Source of the DNA: an uncultured Corynebacterium sp.
GTDB lineage: Bacteria > Actinomycetota > Actinomycetes > Mycobacteriales > Mycobacteriaceae
Direction: 5' to 3'
NCBI RefSeq assembly: GCF_946222305.1
Contig: NZ_CAMIHZ010000017.1
Location: 1-41,629, forward strand
DNA: 41,629 bases
Every line of letters starts with the position of its first letter. The stretch's first letter is position 1. Both the position numbers and the translations under genes were made by a program. This document shows positions 7,899 through 13,995 of the stretch, in pieces. Below the pieces are notes generated by a model. The model did no database searches. It saw nothing but the letters and a program-made list of their open reading frames with translations, and was not told the origin of the DNA.

Positions 7899-8495
7899 TT
7901 AGTCGTCGCCGTCCAGCTCTTCGTCGAGGTCAATTGGAGTATTGGACTTCTTCGCGTCCTCATCCTCATTGCCCGCGGCACGTGCGGCCTCGGCAGCTTC
8001 GCGGTGACGCTTGATGGCCTCCTGCATTTCCTCCAGCAGGGCATCGGTCTTCTTGTCGTCTACACCTTCCGCTAAAGCGAGCTCGCCCACGAGGATTTGG
8101 CGTGCCTTGGCGAGCATCCGCTTCTCGCCAGCAGACAGACCACGGTCTTGGTCGCGGCGCCACAGGTCGCGAACCACCTCGGCGACCTTGTTGACATCAC
8201 CGGAGGTCAGGCGCTCTTGGTTCGCCTTGTAACGGCGGGACCAGTTGCCCGCTTCTTCCACATCGGTTTCGCGCAGGACCGAGAAGACCTTGCGCAACCC
8301 CTCTTCGCCGACGACGTCGCGCACGCCAACTTTTTCCGCGTTGGCCGCAGGCACGCGCACGGACAGGTCGCCTTGGTTAATGCGGAGAACGAGGTAGTCG
8401 ACCTTCTCACCCTTGAACTCGCGCTGCTCGATCCCTTCGATCACGGCGGCACCGTGGTGCGGGTAAACGACTGTGTCTCCGACCTTGAACTCCAT
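7899..8495 (-). CDS. carD: CarD-family RNA polymerase-binding transcription regulator
   Basis: A 198-residue protein with the CarD/CdnL/TRCF RNA-polymerase interaction domain at the N-terminus (FKVGDTVVYPHHGAAVIEGIEQREF...DYLVLRI) and a helical DNA-binding C-terminal domain containing NWSRRYKANQERL and KMLAKARQILVGELAL. In mycobacteria CarD binds the RNA polymerase beta subunit and stabilises open complexes at rRNA and many other promoters; it is essential there. The acidic tail (residues about 175-198) is longer than in the M. tuberculosis protein, which has about 162 residues. It is first in the carD-ispD-ispF operon and divergent from lpqE, as in M. tuberculosis. GGAAGGA lies some 15 bases before the ATG. 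Confidence 0.93.
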   Translation of the reverse strand: MEFKVGDTVVYPHHGAAVIEGIEQREFKGEKVDYLVLRINQGDLSVRVPAANAEKVGVRDVVGEEGLRKVFSVLRETDVEEAGNWSRRYKANQERLTSGDVNKVAEVVRDLWRRDQDRGLSAGEKRMLAKARQILVGELALAEGVDDKKTDALLEEMQEAIKRHREAAEAARAAGNEDEDAKKSNTPIDLDEELDGDD

Positions 8496-8516
8496 GAGTG
8501 AGAGAACTCATCCTTC

Positions 8517-8656
8517 CTTGGGGCTTTAACCACTACGCTTGGGGACTTTCACCCCAGGGTTTTAACCAGTTGACTATAGAATTCTACCCCAGACTGCAGG
8601 AGACTGCGATTAAGGGGTTTTACCCTTATATGGGGCAAAAAGTTGGGCAAATGCCC
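8517..8656. repeat. Repeat-rich carD upstream region: CTTGGGG and TTTAACC motifs with small hairpins
   Basis: The 268-base gap between carD and lpqE holds two copies of CTTGGGG spaced 21 bases apart (8517-8523, 8538-8544), TTTAACC at 8525-8531 and 8561-8567, the inverted repeat AAGGG-GTTTTA-CCCTT at 8613-8628, and GGGCA-AA-TGCCC nearby. A minus-strand TATAGT at 8573-8578 could be the carD -10, giving a leader of about 70 bases. No known regulator consensus was recognised. Confidence 0.4.
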
Positions 8657-8709
8657 CCGCCATGGGTCAGCGCCGCCAATACAACTATGTATTCGCGGGG
8701 TGGAGGGTT

Positions 8710-8725
8710 TAATCTAGTGGCTAGA
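8710..8725 (+). promoter_or_regulatory. Candidate lpqE promoter -10 (TAATCT) overlapping a TCTAG-TGG-CTAGA dyad
   Basis: TAATCT at 8710-8715 fits TANNNT and would start transcription near 8722, giving a leader of about 40 bases that carries the GGAGG used by lpqE. The palindrome TCTAG-TGG-CTAGA (8713-8725) covers the predicted start point, a placement typical of a repressor operator. The -35 is unclear. Confidence 0.35.
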
Positions 8726-8763
8726 CGTTTATTGCCTTATCGCCTCAGATGGAGGATCTCATC

Positions 8764-9360
8764 GTGAAGTCCCAGAAGTCGACCGCCGTGCGCTCTGCGC
8801 TGGCAGCCGTGGCCGCTGGTTCCACCCTGGCCCTGACCGCCTGCGGTGCAGGTCACATCTCCCAGACGGCCAACCAGGTTCCTGCCGTAAACGGTGTGTT
8901 TGCACAGGCTGGTAAGCAGATTTCTCTGCGCGATGTCGCCGTTGTTGTGGATCCAAACAACAAATTGTCTGTGAAGTTCACCGCTGGCAACACCGAGGAG
9001 GTCGGCAAGAAGGTAAACCTTCAGTCCGTCAAGGTCGACGGTAAGGAAGCCACCCTCGAAGGCGACAAGACCGTAGGGCCAAACTGCTCCTTGGTTGCTG
9101 ACTATAAGGAAGCCATTCAGTCCATGAAGAAGGGTGGCGAAAAGGGCACCTGCAATAGCTTCGTCACCACCTCCGTTTCCGGCGTAACCAGTGCACACAT
9201 CGGTGGTCAGAAGGAAGTTGAGATCAAGTTCGATTCCGGTAGCGCTAAGGTCAACGCACCGGTTATCGCTTACACCCCTAAGGCTGGCACCTTGAACCGT
9301 GACGCCGAGACCCACGTCTCCACTGATGCTCCTAAGGCTGGCAGCGAGCACAAGCACTAA
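8764..9360 (+). CDS. lpqE: LpqE-like lipoprotein
   Basis: A 198-residue exported lipoprotein. A basic N-terminus and hydrophobic stretch end in the lipobox LTAC, with the acylated cysteine at residue 27; the mature part begins CGAGHISQTANQVPAVNG. The mature domain resembles a small beta-rich (copper-chaperone-like or Ig-like) fold, with DVAVVVDPNNKLSVKFTAGNTE typical of LpqE homologues. Two later cysteines (PNCSLV and GTCNSF) may form a disulfide. Start GTG 8764 was chosen over the upstream in-frame ATG 8749 because GGAGG at 8751-8755 is well spaced for the GTG and overlaps the ATG. Position between carD and radA matches Rv3584 (lpqE). Function is unknown. Confidence 0.82.
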   Translation: MKSQKSTAVRSALAAVAAGSTLALTACGAGHISQTANQVPAVNGVFAQAGKQISLRDVAVVVDPNNKLSVKFTAGNTEEVGKKVNLQSVKVDGKEATLEGDKTVGPNCSLVADYKEAIQSMKKGGEKGTCNSFVTTSVSGVTSAHIGGQKEVEIKFDSGSAKVNAPVIAYTPKAGTLNRDAETHVSTDAPKAGSEHKH

Positions 9361-9449
9361 GCAGCCCAGCACGCACAACGACGAACCCCGTAACTACCTT
9401 TGAGGAACTGCGGGTGGGGATAGCTAGGATCCCTTCGTTCGATTACCTA

Positions 9450-9492
9450 CCGGCCGGACACACACTCGGTGTCCGGCCGGTTGTTTATTGTT
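9450..9492 (+). terminator. Strong intrinsic terminator after lpqE
   Basis: CCGGCCGGACAC (9450-9461) pairs perfectly with GTGTCCGGCCGG (9469-9480) around a 7-base loop, a 12-bp GC-rich stem, followed directly by the T-rich tail TTGTTTATTGTTT. It ends only a few bases before radA and should block lpqE read-through. Confidence 0.88.
9486..9491 (+). promoter_or_regulatory. Candidate -10 box (TATTGT) for leaderless radA
   Basis: TATTGT lies 7 bases before the radA ATG at 9499 and sits inside the T-tail of the preceding terminator. No ribosome-binding site lies between box and start, so radA probably has a leaderless mRNA initiated within or just after the terminator. Confidence 0.45.
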
Positions 9493-9498
9493 TACGCT

Positions 9499-10923
9499 AT
9501 GGCCAAAAGCTCGAAGAAGAACACTGTCTACACGTGCACCGCATGTGAGTATCAGATCTCTAAGTGGATGGGGCGGTGCCCGTCATGTGGTGAATGGGGC
9601 ACCTTGGAAGAACGCGCCCCCACCACCGCCATTGTGGGCAGTCGCTCTCCCCGCAGCAGTTCGGCTGGACTGATTCCCAGCAGCGCTGCCGCACAACCTG
9701 TCACCAAGATTGATCCCGCCATCGCCAACCATCGGCCCAGTGGCCTAGCGGAACTCGATCGAGTGCTAGGCGGAGGCATTGTGCCCGGTAGCGCAGTTTT
9801 GCTCGCGGGTGAACCCGGCGTAGGTAAATCCACTCTTCTGCTCGAAGTCGCCGCCCGATGGGCGAAGCTGGGGCGCACGGTGTTGATCCTCACTGCCGAG
9901 GAATCCGTCGGCCAAGTTCGCCACCGTGCAGAGCGCACCGGCGCGCTTGACGATCGCCTCTATCTGGCAAACGAGAATGATCTGGAGCGCGCATTGACCC
10001 ACATTGAGGTCGTGAAGCCAGAGCTGGTGATCGTGGACTCTCTGCAAACCATGCAAGCTACCGGGGTGGAGGGCGTGGCCGGAGGTGTCACTCAAACCAG
10101 GTCTGTTACTTCTACGCTGACAACGTTTGCGAAGGCCTCTGGCACGCCCGTCATAGCCATTGGCCATGTCACTAAAGAAGGTAACGTCGCTGGCCCGCGG
10201 ACTATCGAACACCTCGTTGACGTGGTGCTCAACTTCGAAGGTGATAAACATTCCTCCCTGCGTTTCCTCCGCGGCATCAAAAACCGCTTCGGCGCCACGG
10301 ATGAGGTCGGTTGCTTCGAACAGACTACGCACGGTATTCGGGAGGTCAGCGACCCTTCCGGATTGTTCCTGCACCACCGCACCGAATCCGTTACTGGCAC
10401 CGCGATTACCGTGACGATGGATGGCCGGCGCGCCATGGTCACGGAAGTACAGACTCTTGCGGTGACCTCCGAAATCCGTAACCCGAAGCGCTATGTCACG
10501 GGTATCGATGCGGGACGAGTTTCCATGAATCTCGCCGTGCTTTCGGAGCGATGCGGGCTGCGCTTGACCGAAAAAGAAGTGTACGCCGCGACCGTGGGCG
10601 GCATGCGCATCCAGGAACCCGCCGCGGATCTGGCCCTCGCTCTGGCTTTGGCCAGCACTGCCTCCGGGCGCCCCCTGCCCTTAGGTGCCGTGGCCGTGGG
10701 AGAAGTGGGGCTGGGCGGTGAAGTGCGGCGCGTTCCGCAACTCACCCAGCGCCTCGCGGAGGCCGCGCGTCTTGGTTTCACCACTGCAGTGGTGCCGAGA
10801 AACTGTGTCTATGAGGCCCCGAAGAGCATGAAAGTCACCGAGGTCGGCCACCTATTTGAGGCCGTGCGGTGGGCTGGCGTGGGCGTCGGACCGAAAGACC
10901 AGAGACCCGGCGTAGAGGGTTGA
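9499..10923 (+). CDS. radA: DNA repair protein RadA (Sms)
   Basis: A 474-residue RecA-like helicase of recombination and branch migration. In order: a C4 zinc finger (C13, C16, C27, C30 in CTACEYQISKWMGRCPSC), the Walker A motif GEPGVGKST at 104-112, Walker B LVIVDSLQTM, the RadA-specific KNRFG motif in GIKNRFGATDEVG, and a C-terminal Lon-protease-like domain (AADLALALALASTASGRPLP, GEVGLGGEVRRV). Length and architecture are normal. The ATG at 9499 begins the typical MAKSSKKNTVYTC; an in-frame GTG at 9469 falls in the terminator stem and is rejected. In most actinobacteria radA is followed by disA; here it is followed within 118 bases by the convergent gene at 11042. Confidence 0.96.
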   Translation: MAKSSKKNTVYTCTACEYQISKWMGRCPSCGEWGTLEERAPTTAIVGSRSPRSSSAGLIPSSAAAQPVTKIDPAIANHRPSGLAELDRVLGGGIVPGSAVLLAGEPGVGKSTLLLEVAARWAKLGRTVLILTAEESVGQVRHRAERTGALDDRLYLANENDLERALTHIEVVKPELVIVDSLQTMQATGVEGVAGGVTQTRSVTSTLTTFAKASGTPVIAIGHVTKEGNVAGPRTIEHLVDVVLNFEGDKHSSLRFLRGIKNRFGATDEVGCFEQTTHGIREVSDPSGLFLHHRTESVTGTAITVTMDGRRAMVTEVQTLAVTSEIRNPKRYVTGIDAGRVSMNLAVLSERCGLRLTEKEVYAATVGGMRIQEPAADLALALALASTASGRPLPLGAVAVGEVGLGGEVRRVPQLTQRLAEAARLGFTTAVVPRNCVYEAPKSMKVTEVGHLFEAVRWAGVGVGPKDQRPGVEG

Positions 10924-11032
10924 CCGCCGGCACCAAGTTAGTGCTACGGCCAGTGAAAACTAAAACCCAGCCGTACGCAAAGCGGCTGCGACACCTAGTG
11001 GCACACCAAGACAGCAGAAAAGACTTAGAGAA

Positions 11033-11049
11033 TGCAGTCTTCTACTGCA
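11033..11049 (-). terminator. Hairpin terminator candidate for the secreted-protein gene, at the convergent radA junction
   Basis: TGCAGT and ACTGCA (6-bp stem, 5-base loop) overlap the stop codon of the minus-strand gene. On the minus strand a pyrimidine-rich tract, TTCTCTAAGTCTTTTC, follows. The stem is short, so confidence is moderate. A second small inverted repeat, CAGCCG/CGGCTG, lies near 10968-10988 after radA. Confidence 0.45.
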
Positions 11050-11770
11050 GGTTGAACGTGGCAGGCTTGGACGTGTTGTCTCCAACGTGGGCGTACAACA
11101 GGTAGCTACCGGGGCCGACGGGCTGGCGCGCCTCACACGCGTTTGGGCGGCTAGTAGTGCGGGACCAGGATTCCAGCGAGTACTTCACGGATTCGCCCGC
11201 CTTGATGGTGCGCTCGCCGGAAGCTCCGGACTCATTGCAATCTAGATCGCCCCACACGCGTTGATAGTTGTTGAGCGTAAAGACCTCGAAGCTGAGCTTG
11301 TCCTTGTCCAGGTCGATCTTGCATTCCGCGGCCGTGGGATTGTTGATGGTGACGTAGAAATTCGGCACCGCATCCGGGGCAAACGAAGGCGCGCCTGGCT
11401 TGGCTACGATTTCCAAATCGCCGAGCTCACACGTGTTCTTCTTCGGCTTCTCGGCGGCCTTGGTGGTTTCGCTCGCATCCGCGGGCTTGTCGCCTGGCTT
11501 GTCGCTTCCCTTTGCTGATTCGCTGGGTTCACCGCTTTGAGTTTCCGAACTCGAGGCTGGGGAACTCTCACTCGGGGCTGCTGTGGTGCTACTTTGGCTG
11601 GTCTCCGCCTTTTGATCCGACGCCACGTCCTGCCCTTCATCGTTCCCACCGAGGGACCCGATGAGCCACCACAACAGCAGCAACACGAGCACGAGCACTA
11701 CGACGGCAGCGAGACGCCGACGCATGTACACCTCACGGGGCAGCGGCTTGCGGGAGTTCGGATCAGTCAC
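11042..11770 (-). CDS. Membrane-anchored secreted protein, Rv3587c-like
   Basis: About 242 residues. A short cytoplasmic N-terminus (TDPNSRKPLPREVYMRRR) precedes one transmembrane helix (LAAVVVLVLVLLLLWWLIG), then a low-complexity Ser/Thr/Pro/Glu/Lys linker of roughly 75 residues that could span the cell wall, and a C-terminal extracytoplasmic beta domain beginning NTCELGDLEIVAKPG. Cysteines in TCELG, AECKID, LDCNES and NACEAR probably form two disulfides. The arrangement and position match the conserved M. tuberculosis Rv3587c, a membrane protein of unknown function next to disA and canB. The start is set at GTG 11770, 7 bases after TAGGGT; the GTG at 11779 overlaps that box. Its role is unknown. 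Confidence 0.75.
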   Translation of the reverse strand: MTDPNSRKPLPREVYMRRRLAAVVVLVLVLLLLWWLIGSLGGNDEGQDVASDQKAETSQSSTTAAPSESSPASSSETQSGEPSESAKGSDKPGDKPADASETTKAAEKPKKNTCELGDLEIVAKPGAPSFAPDAVPNFYVTINNPTAAECKIDLDKDKLSFEVFTLNNYQRVWGDLDCNESGASGERTIKAGESVKYSLESWSRTTSRPNACEARQPVGPGSYLLYAHVGDNTSKPATFNLQ

Positions 11771-11777
11771 GTGGCTC

Positions 11778-11783
11778 ACCCTA
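11778..11783 (-). promoter_or_regulatory. Candidate -10 box (TAGGGT), leaderless start of the Rv3587c-like gene
   Basis: TAGGGT on the minus strand ends 7 bases before GTG 11770. There is no Shine-Dalgarno sequence, so the same leaderless layout as at radA and cysS is likely. Confidence 0.4.
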
Positions 11784-11840
11784 GCCGATTCATGGGCTCG
11801 CCTGCGGTAATGACACGTGCCGCAAGGCGGATTTTCAAGG

Positions 11841-11884
11841 CCCCACTAGGTCATTGGGGGTCCCCCACCAGGTCGTTGTGGTGG
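11841..11884. repeat. Two 22-bp imperfect direct repeats upstream of the Rv3587c-like gene
   Basis: CCCCACTAGGTCATTGGGG starting at 11841 is followed at 11863 by CCCCACCAGGTCGTTGTGG, an exact 22-bp period. The copies lie about 60 bases upstream of the predicted -10 of the minus-strand gene and downstream of canB. Two helical turns of spacing could fit a dimeric regulator; no known consensus was recognised. Confidence 0.45.
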
Positions 11885-11941
11885 CATTGTGGGAACCATG
11901 GGGCCGTTGGAGGTTCCGGGGTCCAGTTGAGTCCCGTTCAG

Positions 11942-12565
11942 CTACACATCCAAGCCATAGCCGACCAAGGGCTCCGCACGACCATCAGACAGGCAGTAAC
12001 GCAGACCCACAACGGCACAGCGACCGTCCTTAACACGCTGCTGAATCTCTGGGGAACGATCCACGATGTGATCAGCGATCTCACGCACATGGTTCTTCTC
12101 GAACTCGCTAGAACCCTCCAGCCCCTTCCGGCGGGCAGATAGCAGCGAAGGGGTTACCTTCTCGACCAGCACGCGCTGGAATCCATCGGGCATATCGCCG
12201 CCATCGAGTGCAGTCTGGGCGGCCTTCACCGCACCGCAGCTTTCGTGGCCCAAAACCACGACCAGTGGCACACCCAAGCCATCGACCGCGAATTCCAAAC
12301 TTGCCAGCACCGACAAGTCGGTAATTTCACCGGCGGTGCGGATGACGAAAAGGTCGCCCAGGCCTTGGTCGAAGACGATCTCCACCGGCACGCGAGAATC
12401 AGAACACGCCAGGACGACCGCGTGTGGGCGCTGCCCTTGGGTGAGCGTGTGACGGCGCCCCAAGTCCTGATTGGGGTGGTTGCTCTTGTCTTGCATAAAG
12501 CGCTCGTTACCGGTGCGCAGTGCTTCCCATGCTTGTGCGGGAGTCATTTCGTGCGGGCTAGTCAT
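11942..12565 (-). CDS. Beta-carbonic anhydrase
   Basis: A 207-residue cytoplasmic zinc enzyme interconverting CO2 and bicarbonate. The zinc site is complete: C54 and the catalytic dyad D56-R58 in ACSDSRVP, then H107 and C110 in LGHESCGAV. The motif FVIRTAGEI is also present. Length is normal for clade B enzymes. It corresponds in position to M. tuberculosis canB (Rv3588c). Bicarbonate supply matters for acyl-CoA carboxylases in mycolic-acid producers, but that link is general knowledge only. It is divergent from mutY with 36 bases between the start codons, so the two promoters must overlap. No ribosome-binding site is obvious. Confidence 0.95.
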   Translation of the reverse strand: MTSPHEMTPAQAWEALRTGNERFMQDKSNHPNQDLGRRHTLTQGQRPHAVVLACSDSRVPVEIVFDQGLGDLFVIRTAGEITDLSVLASLEFAVDGLGVPLVVVLGHESCGAVKAAQTALDGGDMPDGFQRVLVEKVTPSLLSARRKGLEGSSEFEKNHVREIADHIVDRSPEIQQRVKDGRCAVVGLRYCLSDGRAEPLVGYGLDV

Positions 12566-12585
12566 GGTCTTTATCTTGCCTTGGA

Positions 12586-12591
12586 TAGGCT
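12586..12591 (+). promoter_or_regulatory. Candidate -10 box (TAGGCT) for mutY
   Basis: TAGGCT ends 10 bases before the mutY ATG at 12602 and no ribosome-binding site intervenes, so a leaderless or near-leaderless transcript is likely. The element lies in the 36-base gap shared with canB. Confidence 0.33.
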
Positions 12592-12601
12592 CGTTAATGC
12601 T

Positions 12602-13684
12602 ATGTCGACCCCTCGGTACCCCCTTGCACGAACTGCTTCCGCTGATAATAAGTCAGCCGCCACCTCCCCCTACCCCATTGACCGCGCGCAATTCGCCCAT
12701 GATCTCAACCGTTGGTTTGCGCGCAACGGTCGCGTGCTGCCGTGGCGTCATCCTAAAACAAGCGCCTGGGCCATCTTGGTCAGCGAGGTTATGTCGCAAC
12801 AAACACCCGTCACTCGTGTCATTCCCCTGTGGGAGGCCTGGTTGGAAAAGTGGCCCACGCCTGCGGATTTGGCGCTAGCCCCTAAGGCGGAAGTGCTACG
12901 CATGTGGGCAAATCTCGGTTATCCTCGCCGCGCGCTTCGACTACAGCAGTGCGCCCGCGATTGCGTGGAGCGCCACGGCGGCGAGGTACCCCGCACGGTG
13001 GCGGAATTGGAGGCGTTGTCCGGCATCGGTTCCTACACTGCGCGTGCGGTAGCGGCGTTCGCTTATGACCAGGCAGTCCCGGTGGTGGATACGAATGTGC
13101 GCCGCGTGCTGCATCGGGCGGTTTTCGGGGTTTATTTGCAAGGCCCTGCCCGTGCACGCGATTTAGCAGATGTCGCCGAGCTGATGCCTTGGGTTGACGA
13201 AGATCCCTCTTTGGTTCGACGCCATTTCGACCGCAGCCATCACCAGCCGAACACTCGCGAAGATGCGAACATGATGACCGCATCTTTGATGGAGCTGGGT
13301 GCCCTGATTTGTCGCGCTAAGACCCCGCAGTGCCATGAATGCCCAGTTCGACAGCATTGTCAGTGGGTAGCTTTGGGCAAGCCCGCACCCACGGAGGAGC
13401 AGAAGGCTTCCGCGGCGAAGCGGGTGCAAAAGTTCGCCGGCACCGACCGGCAAGTGCGAGGCAAAGTTATGGCTTTGTTGCGGGAAAGCCCAACAGCTTC
13501 AGCTACCGGTGAACAGATCGACCTGCTGTGGGCGGATAAGGTGCAGCTCCAGCGAGCTGTGGATTCGTTGGTCACGGACGGGCTCGCAGAACGGATGGAT
13601 ACGGGCGCGGACGCGCACGCAAAGTGCACCGGAAAACCCGATGCGGCCGCGGTTGCACTCCCCGATTTACGGTTGCCGTCGTGA
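12602..13684 (+). CDS. mutY: A/G-specific adenine DNA glycosylase
   Basis: Base-excision enzyme that removes adenine mispaired with 8-oxoguanine. The 360-residue protein shows the catalytic glutamate region VSEVMSQQTPV, the helix-hairpin-helix LSGIGSYTARAVAAFAY, the catalytic aspartate in VPVVDTNVRRVL, and a complete [4Fe-4S] cysteine set in CRAKTPQCHECPVRQHC (spacing 6-2-5). The C-terminal region after the cluster (RVQKFAGTDRQVRGKVMALLR and onward) is the short actinobacterial type, not the full MutT-like domain of E. coli MutY. An insertion of about 20 residues around LMPWVDEDPSLVRRHFDRSHH is uncommon. The ATG at 12602 is chosen because coding similarity begins shortly after; the frame open upstream is antisense to canB. 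Confidence 0.93.
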   Translation: MSTPRYPLARTASADNKSAATSPYPIDRAQFAHDLNRWFARNGRVLPWRHPKTSAWAILVSEVMSQQTPVTRVIPLWEAWLEKWPTPADLALAPKAEVLRMWANLGYPRRALRLQQCARDCVERHGGEVPRTVAELEALSGIGSYTARAVAAFAYDQAVPVVDTNVRRVLHRAVFGVYLQGPARARDLADVAELMPWVDEDPSLVRRHFDRSHHQPNTREDANMMTASLMELGALICRAKTPQCHECPVRQHCQWVALGKPAPTEEQKASAAKRVQKFAGTDRQVRGKVMALLRESPTASATGEQIDLLWADKVQLQRAVDSLVTDGLAERMDTGADAHAKCTGKPDAAAVALPDLRLPS

Positions 13685-13696
13685 TACCTGCAATGG

Positions 13697-13850
13697 CTGC
13701 CTGCGCGCCATACAGTTCGCCCTAGCCTTCTTGAGACTGTCCCTCCAAGACTGCCTGACCGCATGTGGCTCACCCTGCATGCTTGAGACCGTCCCTAGAC
13801 AACTGCCTGCATCGCCGTCTCATCGTTCGAACTGCCTGCAGTGTCGTCTC
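13697..13850. repeat. Degenerate tandem repeats downstream of mutY
   Basis: The 311-base gap between mutY and the lipase gene contains CTGCCTG at 13698, 13751, 13803 and 13832. TTGAGAC-GTCCCT occurs at 13731 and 13783, 52 bases apart, and the two flanking ACTGCCTG copies keep the same 52-base spacing. A 29-base unit (ACTGCCTGC...GTCTC) repeats at 13802 and 13831. GAGAC and GTCTC are inverted, so hairpins are possible. From 13851 to 13980 I see only the short inverted repeat GCGCC-TACGC-GGCGC and an AT-rich patch near 13938-13951. No gene or tRNA is evident. Confidence 0.55.
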
Positions 13851-13982
13851 TCTGTTGCGATGCAATCGCTTTCCCCACCCCAGATGTAGCAAATGTGGCG
13901 CCTACGCGGCGCATGACGCAATCACCACGCTAGATTCCGAATTATTTTTCACAACCGGACAAAACCATGTTAGTTATGAAAC

Positions 13983-13988
13983 TACAGT
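13983..13988 (+). promoter_or_regulatory. Candidate -10 box (TACAGT) for the lipase gene
   Basis: TACAGT ends 7 bases before ATG 13996 and no Shine-Dalgarno sequence precedes the start, which suggests a leaderless transcript. An AT-rich stretch (AATTATTTTTC) lies about 40 bases upstream. Confidence 0.42.
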
Positions 13989-13995
13989 ACTTTCC

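Noticed and set aside
10921..11041. Possible disA remnant after radA (LTAGTKLVL resembles the start of some DisA proteins)
   Set aside because: The similarity is under ten residues, there is no downstream DGA or RHR motif, and 120 bases is too little to distinguish decay from chance.
12245..12601. Upstream extension of the mutY frame by 119 codons
   Set aside because: It is antisense to canB; MutY homologues begin near the ATG at 12602.
13697..13850. CRISPR array
   Set aside because: Repeats are degenerate, few, unequally spaced and have no constant spacer length; no cas gene is near.
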